Numbered from the stretch's first letter, positions 15,009-24,480 are shown. The stretch: 64,000 nucleotides of DNA from Candidatus Firestoneibacteriota bacterium (GCA_903891415.1 CAITEH010000085.1:1-64000); one strand, 5' to 3'. The notes: generated by a model from the sequence alone, not told the origin. A program made the numbers and translations.

Positions 15009-17126
15009 ATGTTAGAAAATGCGGATAAAGTGTTTTATCCGAAGTCCATAGCGCTGGTAGGGGCTTCAACAAAGGAAAATACGTTAAGTCGTACCATCTT
15101 CACAAATCTTCAGGAGGGCGGATACAAGGGTCTTCTTTATCCCGTGAATCCAAAAGCTGAGGATATTCTTGGAACAAAGTGCTATCCCTCGGTGACCGCA
15201 ATACCCGGGAATGTTGACCTGGCTGTTATTGTTATCCCTTCCAAATTTATTCCTGCTTCTCTGGAAGAATGCGGGAAGAAGGGGATCAAAGGCGTTATCA
15301 TTATCTCTGCCGGTTTTAAAGAGGTCGGCGGGGAAGGTATTATGCTTGAAAAACAGGTCATTGAAATAATTAAGAAATACAACATGGCTCTTATCGGGCC
15401 CAATTGCCTGGGGGTCATAAATCCTGATCCAAAATCTTCGATGAACGCGGCCTTCGGAAAGTTCATGCCCAAAGCCGGCAACATTGCTTTTATTACCCAG
15501 TCGGGCGCTCTGGGTACGGCGATACTGGATTACGCCAAAGGGCTTAATATAGGGTTTTCAAAATTTATCTCCATGGGCAACAAAGCAGGGCTTAAAGAAA
15601 TGGAGCTTTTGCAGTACCTTAAGGATGATGCCGCTACAAAAGTCATAATACTGTATGTCGAAGACATGTCCAATCCGAGAGGGTTCTTGAAGATCGCCTC
15701 CGAGATCAACGATGATGTGAACAATATGAAACCTATTATTGCGATGAAATCCGGGCGTACCGCGGAAGGTGCAAAAGCCGCGTCTTCCCATACGGGTGCG
15801 CTTGCCGGAGCGGATGAGATGTATGACGCGCTCTTTAATCAATGCAGTGTCATACGCGCCAATACCGTCGAAGAACTTCTTGACTTCTCCATGGCCTTCG
15901 CGCACATGCCTATTCCGAAAGGCAATAGAGTGTGTATCGTGACCAACGCTGGCGGCCCCGGGATCATGACCACGGATGCGGCCATAAAATACGGACTGCA
16001 GCTTGCCAAGCTTGACCCCGCGACAGTCGCGAAGCTTAGAGAAAAACTCCCGCCTACTTCCAACTTTAATAATCCCATAGATGTTATCGGTGATGCCCAG
16101 CACGACCGGTATGAATGGGCGCTTGATAATATAATGAAAGATAAAAATGTGGATTGCGTTATAGTGCTTTTGACGCCGCAGTCCGTGACTGACGTCGAAG
16201 AGATAGCCGCGTCGGTGGTAAAATGCACCAAAGGCACCAAGATACCCGTGCTGGCGTGCTTTATGGGAATAGTGGATGTCGCAAAAGGTATTGATATCCT
16301 GAAAGAGAATAATATCCCTGTTTACAGGTTCCCCGAAGAAGCCGCGCTCACGATGTCCGTAATGTATAAACACGGGCAGAATGTTTTCGCGCCCAAGACA
16401 GAAATTATCAAGTATAAAGCGGATAAAGCCGCGGCGCTTAAAGTAATTGAGAAAGCGAAAAAAGACGGAAGGAAATACCTGCCGGAACTTGAATCGCTTG
16501 AGGTTTTTAACGCGTACGGTTTCCCCACGCTTAGATCTGTCCTGTGTGCCACCTCTGATGACGCGGCAAAATGCGCGAAAGAAATAGGTTTTCCGGTCGT
16601 TATGAAGATAGTCTCCCCGGATATTATCCACAAGATAGATGTTAAAGGTGTTAAAGTAGGGCTGGATACAGAGCTTGAAGTAAAAGGCGCGTACGCTGAA
16701 ATGATGCAGAATGTAAAAAATCTTATGCCCAAAGCAAAGATCTGGGGTGTAAATATCCAGCAGATGGCAAAAAAAGGCGAAGAGGTCATTGTGGGCGCAA
16801 AGAGAGACGAGTCGTTTGGCCCGCTCATAATGTTCGGCCTGGGCGGTTCTTTTGTCGAAGTGATGAAGGATGTGAGTTTCTCCATTGCCCCGGTACGGCT
16901 TTCAAGGGCACAGAAGATGATAAAGTCGGTCAAGACCTATAAGATACTTGAAGGCGTAAGAGGAAAACCGGCCTGCGATACCGACGCGATAGCGGATTGT
17001 ATTTGCCGGCTGTCCCAGCTGATGATGGATTGCGAGGATATCGCGGAAGTTGATATGAACCCCGTGATAGTCCACGCAAAAGGCCTGGGCTGTAAATTAG
17101 CGGACGCGAGGATTATACTAAAGTAA
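15009..17126 (+). CDS. acdA: Acetate/acyl-CoA synthetase (ADP-forming), fused alpha-beta subunits
   Basis: A 705-aa single-chain enzyme converting acyl-CoA + ADP + Pi to acid + CoA + ATP. Residues 1-130 form the CoA-binding Rossmann domain (FYPKSIALVGASTKENTLSR, YPVNPKAEDILG), 150-450 the CoA-ligase domains (GPNCLGVINP, ITQSGALG) with the phospho-accepting His261 in SSHTGALAG, and 480-705 an ATP-grasp domain (ESLEVFNAYGFPT, GFPVVMKIVSPDIIHKID, DMNPVIV). The order and length match fused NDP-forming acyl-CoA synthetases of anaerobes, where they yield ATP during fermentation. AAAGGAG precedes the ATG. The exact acyl preference is unknown. Confidence 0.92.
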   Translation: MLENADKVFYPKSIALVGASTKENTLSRTIFTNLQEGGYKGLLYPVNPKAEDILGTKCYPSVTAIPGNVDLAVIVIPSKFIPASLEECGKKGIKGVIIISAGFKEVGGEGIMLEKQVIEIIKKYNMALIGPNCLGVINPDPKSSMNAAFGKFMPKAGNIAFITQSGALGTAILDYAKGLNIGFSKFISMGNKAGLKEMELLQYLKDDAATKVIILYVEDMSNPRGFLKIASEINDDVNNMKPIIAMKSGRTAEGAKAASSHTGALAGADEMYDALFNQCSVIRANTVEELLDFSMAFAHMPIPKGNRVCIVTNAGGPGIMTTDAAIKYGLQLAKLDPATVAKLREKLPPTSNFNNPIDVIGDAQHDRYEWALDNIMKDKNVDCVIVLLTPQSVTDVEEIAASVVKCTKGTKIPVLACFMGIVDVAKGIDILKENNIPVYRFPEEAALTMSVMYKHGQNVFAPKTEIIKYKADKAAALKVIEKAKKDGRKYLPELESLEVFNAYGFPTLRSVLCATSDDAAKCAKEIGFPVVMKIVSPDIIHKIDVKGVKVGLDTELEVKGAYAEMMQNVKNLMPKAKIWGVNIQQMAKKGEEVIVGAKRDESFGPLIMFGLGGSFVEVMKDVSFSIAPVRLSRAQKMIKSVKTYKILEGVRGKPACDTDAIADCICRLSQLMMDCEDIAEVDMNPVIVHAKGLGCKLADARIILK

Positions 17127-17171
17127 GTTTATAAAGTTTATAAGGTTTGTAAAGTTTGTAAAGTCTAAGAT
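17127..17171 (+). repeat. GTYYRTAAR nonamer array
   Basis: GTTTATAAA GTTTATAAG GTTTGTAAA GTTTGTAAA GTCTAAGATCGTTGAAG follows the synthetase stop codon. The GTCTAARATCGTTGAAG tail also ends the array at 43.5 kb. Confidence 0.7.
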
Positions 17172-17210
17172 CGTTGAAGGATATTGTAAGGGTCGAAAAA
17201 GTTTGTGTTT

Positions 17211-17247
17211 TATCTGTGTCATCTGTTTGCGTTTATCTGTGCCATCA
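17211..17247 (+). repeat. ATCTGTGYCATCTGT repeat, copy 1
   Basis: TATCTGTGTCATCTGTTTGC then TTTATCTGTGCCATCAG. Further copies occur at 17545-17582 and 29102-29137. Confidence 0.6.
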
Positions 17248-17492
17248 GCCGCGACTTTTAGCGGCGTAAGGTCTAAGATCGTTGAAGGATGTTTTTTTGT
17301 CTGTGCATCTGCCTTCAAAAATGTAAATATTTTGATATTTGAGCATCCGCCTGGGCGGAAGCCGCGACTTTTAGCGGCGTAAGGTCTAAGATCGTTGAAG
17401 GATGTTTTTTTTGTCTGTGCATCTGCCTTCAAAAATGTAAATATTTTGATATTTGAGCATCCGCCTGGGCGGAAGCCGCAACTTTTAGCGGC
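17248..17492 (+). repeat. Tandem duplication of a 113-bp unit (2.2 copies)
   Basis: Copy 1 (17248-17360) and copy 2 (17361-17474) differ by one T in a T-run. An 18-bp partial third unit (GCCGCAACTTTTAGCGGC) follows. Each unit starts with the hairpin GCCGC-GACTTTTA-GCGGC, carries GTCTAAGATCGTTGAAGGATG and ends with CCGCC-TG-GGCGG. The stretch 17127-17611 contains no supported gene. Confidence 0.9.
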
Positions 17493-17544
17493 AGTTGTCA
17501 TCCTCGAGGGTGTTTATCGGGGATCCAGCGTCTTTGCTTGTGTT

Positions 17545-17582
17545 CTATCTGTGTCATCTGTTCGCGTTTATCTGTGACATCA
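17545..17582 (+). repeat. ATCTGTGYCATCTGT repeat, copy 2
   Basis: CTATCTGTGTCATCTGTTCG then TTTATCTGTGACATCAG, directly followed by the hairpin GCTGCG-CGTTT-CGCAGC and the RBS of the esterase gene. Confidence 0.6.
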
Positions 17583-17611
17583 GCTGCGCGTTTCGCAGCA
17601 GGAGGATGGTT

Positions 17612-19066
17612 ATGAGAAAGTTTTTATGGTTGTTGCTTTTGGTGCCTTTCGTTTCCGGGGTACAGGGCGTTGAGCTCCCGGGGATAATTTCCAGCAATAT
17701 GGTCCTTCAGCGGGATGTTGACCTTCCTATCTGGGGGTTTGGAGATGACGGGGAAAAAGTAACCGTAACTTTTCTTGATAAGAAGGTTTCGACCGTGGTG
17801 AAAGACGGCGCCTGGATGGTTAAACTCCCCCCGGCCAAGGCGGGCGGGCCTTTTACTATGACGGTAGAAGGGAAAGACAAAATTGAAATGGATAATATTC
17901 TTGTGGGCGAGGTCTGGCTTTGCAGCGGGCAGTCAAATATGGAATGGCAGGTACAGGGTTCTACCGGCTGGGCGGAAGAAAAGAAGGACGCGACCAATCC
18001 CAATCTTAGGCTTTTTACTCCTCCAAAAGATCCCAAGAAAACGGCTTTATACAGTTCTTTAAAGACAGTGAAAGGCAGATGGAAAGAATGCAATCCGGTA
18101 GCGGCGGGAACTTTTTCCGGCGTGGCCTACTTCTTCGGAAAGTCGCTTCAAAAGACCCTTAATGTCCCGGTGGGCCTTATCAATTCCTCTGTCGGCGGGA
18201 CAGTTATTGAGTCCTGGATGAGCGCGGAAGCCCTGAGCTTAAGCAAAGAAAACGGCCTGAATGAACTTGCCGCGAAGAGCTACAGCGAGTACCTGGCAAA
18301 AGTTAAAGCCAACAACGAGAAGGTCGCGGCCTGGAGAAAAGAGAAAGAAGCCGGCGAAAAAAAGCCGGTCCCTACCGTGAATTCTCAAAATATACTTTAT
18401 AATATGATGATAGCTCCGCTCATTCCCTATCCTCTAAAGGGAGTGCTCTGGTATCAGGGTGAGTCCAACAGGGACGCGAATAAATACAGAGCTATGATGC
18501 CCGAACTCATCAGGAGCTGGAGACGGGAATGGAACAATGAGTTCCCGTTCTTTATGGTGCAATTACCCTATTGCTCGTCCAAGGGCTGGGACTATACTAA
18601 CATAAGGGAAGTCCAGTTCCAGACGGTTCAGAACACTCCAAAAACAGCGATAGCGGTCACAACGGACGTCGGGGATAAAGAGGCCGTGCACCCGCCGAAT
18701 AAAAAGCCGGTGGGAGAACGCCTTGCACTTTGCGCGAGAGCCCTGGCTTACGGAGAAAAGATAGAATATTCAGGGCCTTTCTATGATAAAATGAAAGTGG
18801 ACGGCGACAAGATAATCCTGAGCTTTACGCATGTGGGCAAGGGCCTGGAAGCAAAAGGCGATGTCCTTCGGGGTTTCAATATCGCAGGGGCTGACGGGGT
18901 ATTTCAAAAAGGTGACGCGGACATAGTGGGCGACACGGTCGTGGTAAAAAATTCAGCGATCAGCAAACCTGCCGCGGTCAGATACGGCTTTGAGGCCTCC
19001 ACGGACGTGAACTTATATAATAAAGACGGCCTGCCGGCAAGCCCGTTTCGGACGGACACAAAATAG
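17612..19066 (+). CDS. Sialate O-acetylesterase (SGNH esterase), exported
   Basis: The start is the ATG at 17612, 6 nt after AGGAGG; the ATG at 17606 abuts that site and is less likely. This gives 484 aa with a signal peptide (MRKFLWLLLLVPFVSGVQG). Motifs of the family are all present: LPGIISSNMVLQRD, WLCSGQSNMEW with nucleophile Ser108, GLINSSVGGTVIESWM, VLWYQGESN and DVGDKEAVHPPNKKPVGERLA (Asp/His). It removes acetyl esters from sialic acid or plant-type glycans in the periplasm or outside. It fits the glycan theme of the 0-6 kb genes. Confidence 0.92.
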   Translation: MRKFLWLLLLVPFVSGVQGVELPGIISSNMVLQRDVDLPIWGFGDDGEKVTVTFLDKKVSTVVKDGAWMVKLPPAKAGGPFTMTVEGKDKIEMDNILVGEVWLCSGQSNMEWQVQGSTGWAEEKKDATNPNLRLFTPPKDPKKTALYSSLKTVKGRWKECNPVAAGTFSGVAYFFGKSLQKTLNVPVGLINSSVGGTVIESWMSAEALSLSKENGLNELAAKSYSEYLAKVKANNEKVAAWRKEKEAGEKKPVPTVNSQNILYNMMIAPLIPYPLKGVLWYQGESNRDANKYRAMMPELIRSWRREWNNEFPFFMVQLPYCSSKGWDYTNIREVQFQTVQNTPKTAIAVTTDVGDKEAVHPPNKKPVGERLALCARALAYGEKIEYSGPFYDKMKVDGDKIILSFTHVGKGLEAKGDVLRGFNIAGADGVFQKGDADIVGDTVVVKNSAISKPAAVRYGFEASTDVNLYNKDGLPASPFRTDTK

Positions 19067-19101
19067 GCCGGCCCTGTTCTTTAGGATTTTTTCGGTCTAT
19101 A

Positions 19102-21966
19102 ATGGGAAAGATTATTTGTAATTCAATATTAGCGGTTTTATTCCTCGCGGCTTTGCTCCCGGCCGCCGATTTTAAATTGTTTAAACGGGACCTGAAAAGG
19201 TCGGGAGCCGTAACGGAACAGGCCTATCCCGGGCTTACGCAAAAACTCGAAAAAAAACTTAACGGCGCGTCCAGGACTTCGCCCATTATTTATAAGGGAC
19301 TGGTTTTTCTGGGAGATTCTTCCGGCAAGGTCTGGGCCTTTGACGCCTCGGGGGATAATTCCTCCCCGGTCTGGCAGTATTCCACTTCCGGAAAAGTAAT
19401 AGCTTCCCTGGCTGCTGACAGTGAGGCCGTTTATGCCATAAGCCAGGACGGCTACCTCTACGCTTTTAATTATTCCTCAGGAGCCCTTCTCTTTACCCAT
19501 TATATAGGCAGTAAGGATTCTTCTTCCCCCTTAGTCAGCTCCGGCTTTCTCTACGGCGCGACGGGCTATCCAAATACTTTCGTCTACTGTTTTAATCTTA
19601 CCACCAGGTCCATGGCCTGGACCAAAGATGTTGGCCAGTATATTTATTCTTCACCGGCACTCTGGGACGGGATCGTCTATATAGGAGCCAATAACGGCTG
19701 TCTCTACGCCCTGAACGCGAATACGGGCGAGACAAAATGGTTCTTTCAGACCAAAGGGGATGTTTATCTTTCCAGCCCGTGCGTGTCCGCGGACGGTAAC
19801 TGGGTATATTTCACGCCGGGAAATGATGACAGAAAAATTTACGCGCTTGACGCCAAGACCGGGGAGAAGAAGAGCGGGTGGGCTGCTTTGGACTTCGGGA
19901 CCACACCTACAGTGGTTTCTTCCATCACGGAAGAAGACGGGATCCTGTATTTTATCAGCGGCGCCGCGCCTTCAACGCTTTATGCCGTCTACACCGCGGA
20001 CGGCACTCAAAAATGGGCGAGGCCGCTGGACAATCCTTCTTCTTCGGGGATGCTTTCTTCCCCTGTGGCGGTAAACGGAGTCATCTATGCAGGTTCGGCT
20101 GCCAATAAACTTTATGCGGTTAAGGCCGCTGACGGTACCATCATTAACACCTATACTACGCTGGAACCGGTGCTCTCTTCCCCCGCGGCCGCGAACGGCA
20201 AGCTCTATGCCTGCGCGGGAGAGAACGGGGACGGTTATTTATATGTTTATCAGGCAGCAAAAGTTTCGGCGCTTACCTATCCCGAGGACGGCGCGAAGGT
20301 GAACGGAATGCTGGCGGTGAAAGCCGTGCTGGTGAACAGCGCTTTTATTTCGTATAAACTTGAATACACCTCGACGGCAGTTATTTCCTGGAGCACGATA
20401 AATGAAGCTTCCGTCATCCCGGAGGACGGCGTGGCGGGCAATTTTAACGTGACCGGGCTTGCAAGAGGGGACTATACCTTGCGGCTTACCGTTAATGACG
20501 GGACTTCGTTAAACAGCAAGGCAACTATTAATATTTTCGTGAACAATTATCCGGTGACGGTTACGGGGGTAACTCCGGCAGGAAGGTTCAACAATACCGC
20601 GGCCAGGACCCTTACTGTGACCGGCTCCGGCTTTACCGGAGGAATTGACGGGGGCCCTTCCACCGTGACCCTGGTGGCCATGAACGGGACCGCGTTGACC
20701 CTGCCCGGGGCGGGAATAACAGGGACGACTATTCCCGGTTTGATAATGCCTGCGGGGATAGGGACAGGAGTGTACGACATAACCGTGCAGGCCGTCGGGG
20801 GCAGCGGGACCGGGGCCAATATGGTAACGGTGGATACAAATGTCCCCGTGCCGGTTGGTTCGGCCTATCCCGTAAAACTGGGAGGGGAAACAGAAACCCT
20901 TATCGCTCCCGCGGCGTATAACAGGAGCACGGAAAATTCATTATTTATCGGCGGCACTACCGGAAAACTTTATTCGCTGAACGCGGACGGCACTACCAGG
21001 TGGCCGGCGCCTTTTGATACCGGGTCACCGCTAAGCTCCGCGCCCCAGGTGCTTACGGAAAGCGGCAATATCTATATTTACACAGTGAATGACGCGGGAA
21101 CTATCTTTAAGATACTGGACCAGGGGAGTTCCGGCACCACGGTCTGGACCCTGGCTTTGGGCACGGGGGTCAAAGCGGAGCCGATAATAGACAGGGTGAA
21201 TAAGGCCCTTTATGTGGGCGCGGGGCAGAAATTTTACAAGATAGACACGACCTCTGCTACCGTCATCTGGGATAGTTCGGCAGGCCTTTCCGGGGACCTT
21301 ACGGGTTCCGCGGCGGTTGATAATTTTACGCCCGGGATAAATTCCTGCTGGATAGGTTCGGAAGGCGGCGCGTTATATAATATAAATACCGGGGACGGGA
21401 CGGTGCATGCCTTCTTCGCGACGGCCGGAGCGATAAAGTCCTCGCCGTTCATTGACGCGGGTTATTTCTTCGGGCCGACCAACAATCTTTTTATACCCTC
21501 CGGAGACGGGAAGATCTATTGCAGGGCCTCCGGGAATCTTTCAACGACCCCGTGGACCAACAGGAGCGGGCAGGATGACGGCAGTTATAACACGGGCAGT
21601 CCCATTAATACGGTACCGTTCGTGGACACGGTACTGCAGGATGTCTATTTTGGCGCCAATGACGGGAAACTGTATAAACTTGACGCCGTGACCGGGCTTC
21701 TTAAGGCGGGCTGGCAGGTATTTCAGGCAGGCGGGCCCGTATATTCCTCGCCTATCGCCTACAACGGTACTGTTTATTTTGGTAGTGATGACGGAAAATG
21801 CTACGCCCTGGACGCAAACAACGGTTCTTTGAAGCCCAACTGGCCGGTAATAACGGGCGCGGAAGTAAAGGCGATGCCGGTACTGGGCGGCTGGAACGGC
21901 AGTAATTATACGAGTATTACCTTTACCTCCAAAGACGGAAAAGTCTATACACTGCAGCTGCCCTAG
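19102..21966 (+). CDS. Exported double beta-propeller (PQQ-like repeats) with Ig/TIG linker
   Basis: A 954-aa protein with a signal peptide (ILAVLFLAALLPAADF). Residues about 30-390 form one propeller of repeated Y(A)FD...G...W blades (KVWAFDASGDNSSPVWQY, CLYALNANTGETKWFF); 395-480 look like an Ig-type domain (YPEDGAKVNGMLAV); 485-580 are a TIG/IPT domain (VTVTGVTPAGRFNNTAART); 590-954 form a second propeller (KLYKLDAVTGLLKAGW, KCYALDANNGSLKPNW). It is probably a surface or periplasmic binding or scaffold protein; no dehydrogenase cofactor residues can be claimed. The ATG has only a distant TTAGGA upstream; no better in-frame start exists. Confidence 0.8.
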   Translation: MGKIICNSILAVLFLAALLPAADFKLFKRDLKRSGAVTEQAYPGLTQKLEKKLNGASRTSPIIYKGLVFLGDSSGKVWAFDASGDNSSPVWQYSTSGKVIASLAADSEAVYAISQDGYLYAFNYSSGALLFTHYIGSKDSSSPLVSSGFLYGATGYPNTFVYCFNLTTRSMAWTKDVGQYIYSSPALWDGIVYIGANNGCLYALNANTGETKWFFQTKGDVYLSSPCVSADGNWVYFTPGNDDRKIYALDAKTGEKKSGWAALDFGTTPTVVSSITEEDGILYFISGAAPSTLYAVYTADGTQKWARPLDNPSSSGMLSSPVAVNGVIYAGSAANKLYAVKAADGTIINTYTTLEPVLSSPAAANGKLYACAGENGDGYLYVYQAAKVSALTYPEDGAKVNGMLAVKAVLVNSAFISYKLEYTSTAVISWSTINEASVIPEDGVAGNFNVTGLARGDYTLRLTVNDGTSLNSKATINIFVNNYPVTVTGVTPAGRFNNTAARTLTVTGSGFTGGIDGGPSTVTLVAMNGTALTLPGAGITGTTIPGLIMPAGIGTGVYDITVQAVGGSGTGANMVTVDTNVPVPVGSAYPVKLGGETETLIAPAAYNRSTENSLFIGGTTGKLYSLNADGTTRWPAPFDTGSPLSSAPQVLTESGNIYIYTVNDAGTIFKILDQGSSGTTVWTLALGTGVKAEPIIDRVNKALYVGAGQKFYKIDTTSATVIWDSSAGLSGDLTGSAAVDNFTPGINSCWIGSEGGALYNINTGDGTVHAFFATAGAIKSSPFIDAGYFFGPTNNLFIPSGDGKIYCRASGNLSTTPWTNRSGQDDGSYNTGSPINTVPFVDTVLQDVYFGANDGKLYKLDAVTGLLKAGWQVFQAGGPVYSSPIAYNGTVYFGSDDGKCYALDANNGSLKPNWPVITGAEVKAMPVLGGWNGSNYTSITFTSKDGKVYTLQLP

Positions 21967-21983
21967 CGGTAAAAAAAGCCGGG

Positions 21984-21999
21984 CGTTAAGCGCTTAACG
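21984..21999. promoter_or_regulatory. Perfect 16-bp palindrome between genes
   Basis: CGTTAAGCGCTTAACG, 15 nt after the propeller gene stop. No T-run follows, so it is more likely a protein-binding site or weak hairpin than a terminator. A TGC-TATAAT box at 22022-22030 follows but lacks a good -35. Confidence 0.4.
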
Positions 22000-22057
22000 G
22001 GCAGGAAATAGTAAAAAAAATATGCTATAATCATGAAAGAACGCCAAGGAGTTTAAG

Positions 22058-23527
22058 ATGAAAATAATAATTCAGGTGGTAATATTAGCAGGTTTGCTTT
22101 CAAGTGCCGCCTTTTCAGGGGTGACCGGTAAGGCCGTGCAAAGATATCCCGACGGGCGGTTCAAAGAAATAACCTATTACAACGACAATAAAGAAACCGC
22201 GAAAGAATATTTTGAGGAAAAAGGCGGCAAAGTAATAACGGGAAAACTGCCTGACGGTACGGCCAGGATATATTTTGAGAACGGGGCCCTGGAAGCTGAA
22301 GAGAATTACAGGAATAACAAATTGAACGGCTCCTTCAAACTTTATTATGATAACGGAAAACTTAAAGAAGAAACTTCCTACACGGAGGATAAAAAAGAAG
22401 GGCAGACGCTGAGCTATGATGAGAACGGCCGGCTTTTGGAGGAAGGCAATTACAAAGAAGGCAAAAAAGACGGCCTGCATAAATTTTATGAACCTAACGG
22501 AAGATTAAGCGCGGAGCGGAATTATAAAGAGGATGAGCTGAACGGTTCCTCCAAACTTTACTATGATAATGGAGAGCTCAGTGAAGAAGCCGGTTATAAG
22601 GACGGTAAAAAAGAAGGCCAGGCCTTAATTTATGATGACAAAGGGCAGATAAAACAGGAAGAGATCTATAAAGACGGCAAGTGCATTTATCTGGTAAAGG
22701 GAACCTACGAGAACGGGAAGCTTAAAGAGGAATGGAGCTACAAAGAAACCACGAAAGAAGGGCTCAAGGTAATATATTATCCCAGCGGGCAGGTAAGACA
22801 AGAAGGGAACTACAGGGATGGCAAATTAAACGGCGCGGTGAAAGGGTATTTTGAGAACGGCAAGCTCCGGGAAGAATGGAATTATAAGGACGATAAAAAA
22901 GACGGGCTTGATATAATGTACTATCCTGCCGGGCAGATAAAACAGGAAGGCAATTATAAGGACGGCAAGCTTAACGGCATGTGCATAGGATATTATGAGA
23001 ACGGGAAAATGCAATTCTTAGACACCTACAAGGACGGGGTCAAACTAAATACCAAAAAGTATGACACGCAGGGCAACTGGATCCTGAACCAGAATTATCC
23101 GGATATTACCGATAACGGGGATTACGGCGCGTCTGATAAATTGGCGGAATACCTGCTGGAAACCGGAAAAATAAATATTCTTGACCGGGTTAAAATGAAC
23201 GAACTGCTCAAAGAGCATAAATTCCAGCTGCTTGGCTGCACGCAGGCAGAATGCGCCGCGGAGATCGGCAGGATCCTTAACGTGAAGCTGGTTATTAGCG
23301 GCAGTATTTCTATCATAGCCCGGGAATTTTTGATAGTTATCCGGACCGTTAATACCGACGGCGCAAAAACAGAAGCCATAGAAATTGAGAAATGTGAAGA
23401 GGAGAAAGATCTCTGGGACACAATAAAGAAAATGGCCCAAAAAATATCAACGTCCCTAATAGAAAAACATCCTTCCGAAAAATTGATACCTGTCGCTGTT
23501 TTGGACATGGAAATGATAAAAGAGTGA
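22058..23527 (+). CDS. MORN-type repeat protein with CsgG-like C-terminus, exported
   Basis: A 489-aa protein with a signal peptide (MKIIIQVVILAGLLSSAAFS). Residues about 25-335 are around a dozen MORN_2/YwqK-type repeats of roughly 23 residues (pattern Y-x-N-G-K-L-x-E-E-x-x-Y-K-D-x-K-x-x-G). Residues 350-489 form a CsgG-like module: ILDRVKMNELLKEHKFQLLGCTQAECAAEIGRILNVKLVISGSIS. The same module, including the LxGCTxxEC pair of cysteines, ends the PorV-like protein at 25502. AAGGAG lies before the ATG. It is probably a periplasmic or outer-membrane-associated scaffold; function unknown. Confidence 0.8.
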   Translation: MKIIIQVVILAGLLSSAAFSGVTGKAVQRYPDGRFKEITYYNDNKETAKEYFEEKGGKVITGKLPDGTARIYFENGALEAEENYRNNKLNGSFKLYYDNGKLKEETSYTEDKKEGQTLSYDENGRLLEEGNYKEGKKDGLHKFYEPNGRLSAERNYKEDELNGSSKLYYDNGELSEEAGYKDGKKEGQALIYDDKGQIKQEEIYKDGKCIYLVKGTYENGKLKEEWSYKETTKEGLKVIYYPSGQVRQEGNYRDGKLNGAVKGYFENGKLREEWNYKDDKKDGLDIMYYPAGQIKQEGNYKDGKLNGMCIGYYENGKMQFLDTYKDGVKLNTKKYDTQGNWILNQNYPDITDNGDYGASDKLAEYLLETGKINILDRVKMNELLKEHKFQLLGCTQAECAAEIGRILNVKLVISGSISIIAREFLIVIRTVNTDGAKTEAIEIEKCEEEKDLWDTIKKMAQKISTSLIEKHPSEKLIPVAVLDMEMIKE

Positions 23528-23544
23528 CCGGAGTATTTTAACGT

Positions 23545-24327
23545 TTAATTAACAAGAATGAACCTGCCGAAAGAGACCAGAAAATCCCTGAAAACGGGCT
23601 CTTCATTTATATTCGTATTGCCGACATTTTTTATCCTTTTTTCTATTATGGTGCCGTCGCTGGTATCGAGAGTGGAGGTCATTTCAACCATGGAAGGCAG
23701 GCCGCTCATCGTCACGCTTATCGTGCCGACCGAAAAACGCAGATAAACGCTGGCTTCAATAATATGTTCCGCACTGCCGAAGGAAGGGATAGCCAGCAGG
23801 CTGAATTCTTTAAAAACAGAGCCGCTTTCTTGCGGGAAGATCTTGAAATTTTCCTGATCAAAAACCATTGTTTTCGGGTCATACGGGAGCGAAGCAGTCG
23901 AGTCCTTGCCGTCTTTTTTCAAGCTGCTGAGAGGATGCCAGGCCAAAAGCACGTAAACACAGGCGAACTTGCAGTCCTCATATTTGTCTTCAATATAGCT
24001 AACCAGCTCTTTTTTTCTGCCCGGAAGATATGCCAGTGCGTGCAGGCCTTTTGCCGCGTTCTTGAAATTGAACCTGTCGGTAACGGATACAAACCCGGCT
24101 TCGTTCTCCACCTCCAGCGGGCTTTCAGAAAAGATGACATTGCCTATACCGATATCTTTGATAAAGTATTTTCTCAAAAGGACCGGGACGCTTTTTTCAC
24201 TTTTGTCAAGCTTGCGGTAGTTTGAATTTAAGACGGAAAAGGTGAATCCGGGAAGTTCCTCAGGAAAGAGCTCCGGAACCGCCAAAAGAAGGAGGATCAG
24301 AGCGTAGAACAGCGCTATTTTCTTCAT
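23545..24327 (-). CDS. Exported protein of unknown function
   Basis: A 260-aa protein with a signal peptide (KKIALFYALILLLLAVPELFPEEL) and its own consensus-like promoter. The mature part is mixed alpha/beta (FTFSVLNSNYRKLDKSE, HALAYLPGRKKELVSYIEDKYEDCKFACVYVLLAWHP, YLRFSVGTISVTMSG) and ends in a strand-rich segment. No family is recognised. The competing plus-strand ORF 23764-24225 has no RBS or signal and is judged a shadow. It is convergent with the MORN gene, 18 nt between stops, with no clear terminator. Confidence 0.7.
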   Translation of the reverse strand: MKKIALFYALILLLLAVPELFPEELPGFTFSVLNSNYRKLDKSEKSVPVLLRKYFIKDIGIGNVIFSESPLEVENEAGFVSVTDRFNFKNAAKGLHALAYLPGRKKELVSYIEDKYEDCKFACVYVLLAWHPLSSLKKDGKDSTASLPYDPKTMVFDQENFKIFPQESGSVFKEFSLLAIPSFGSAEHIIEASVYLRFSVGTISVTMSGLPSMVEMTSTLDTSDGTIIEKRIKNVGNTNINEEPVFRDFLVSFGRFILVN

Positions 24328-24333
24328 AGTTTA

Positions 24334-24362
24334 ATTCTATTGTAAATAAAAAAAATTGTCAA
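24334..24362 (-). promoter_or_regulatory. Promoter of the 23545-24327 gene
   Basis: On the minus strand: TTGACA, 17 nt, TAGAAT. The -10 box is 6 nt upstream of the start codon (TTAAACT between), and no Shine-Dalgarno is visible, so the message is probably leaderless. Confidence 0.75.
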
Positions 24363-24383
24363 CGGGTTAATTCCCGGGATTTT

Positions 24384-24438
24384 TTAGTTGCCAGATCCGG
24401 CGGGCGCTTTAAAACCGCTCAATAAATTGAGCAACTAC
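24384..24438. repeat. REP-like inverted pair R3
   Basis: A degenerate TTAGTTGCC foot at the left; at the right GCTCAATAAATTGAGC-AACTAC, i.e. GTAGTT plus hairpin on the minus strand. Its interior (CGGGCGCTTT...TTAAAACCGCTCAAT) matches the reverse complement of R4. Confidence 0.7.
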
Positions 24439-24480
24439 AAGAAAACCATGTAATTTTTCACGCTAAGGTGTAACTTTAAC

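Noticed and set aside
15558-16631. 357-codon minus-strand ORF opposite the acyl-CoA synthetase
   Set aside because: The plus strand encodes a full, motif-complete enzyme. The antisense frame has no RBS and is rich in His/Arg/Phe, as shadows of biased codons are.
17248-17492. Possible CRISPR array
   Set aside because: There are only two long near-identical units without unique spacers, and no cas genes nearby.
17118-17501. Minus-strand ORF with repeated peptide (GFRPGGCSNIKIFTFLKADAQTKK)
   Set aside because: The repetition is just the translation of the 113-bp tandem DNA repeat; one frame shifts with the extra T, and there is no RBS.
19098-19103. TATAAT at the start of the double-propeller gene
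   Set aside because: It overlaps the start codon and has no -35 at a proper distance, so it cannot serve this gene.
23764-24225. 153-codon plus-strand ORF opposite the 23545-24327 gene
   Set aside because: The minus-strand frame has a signal peptide, a promoter and a natural start; this one has none.
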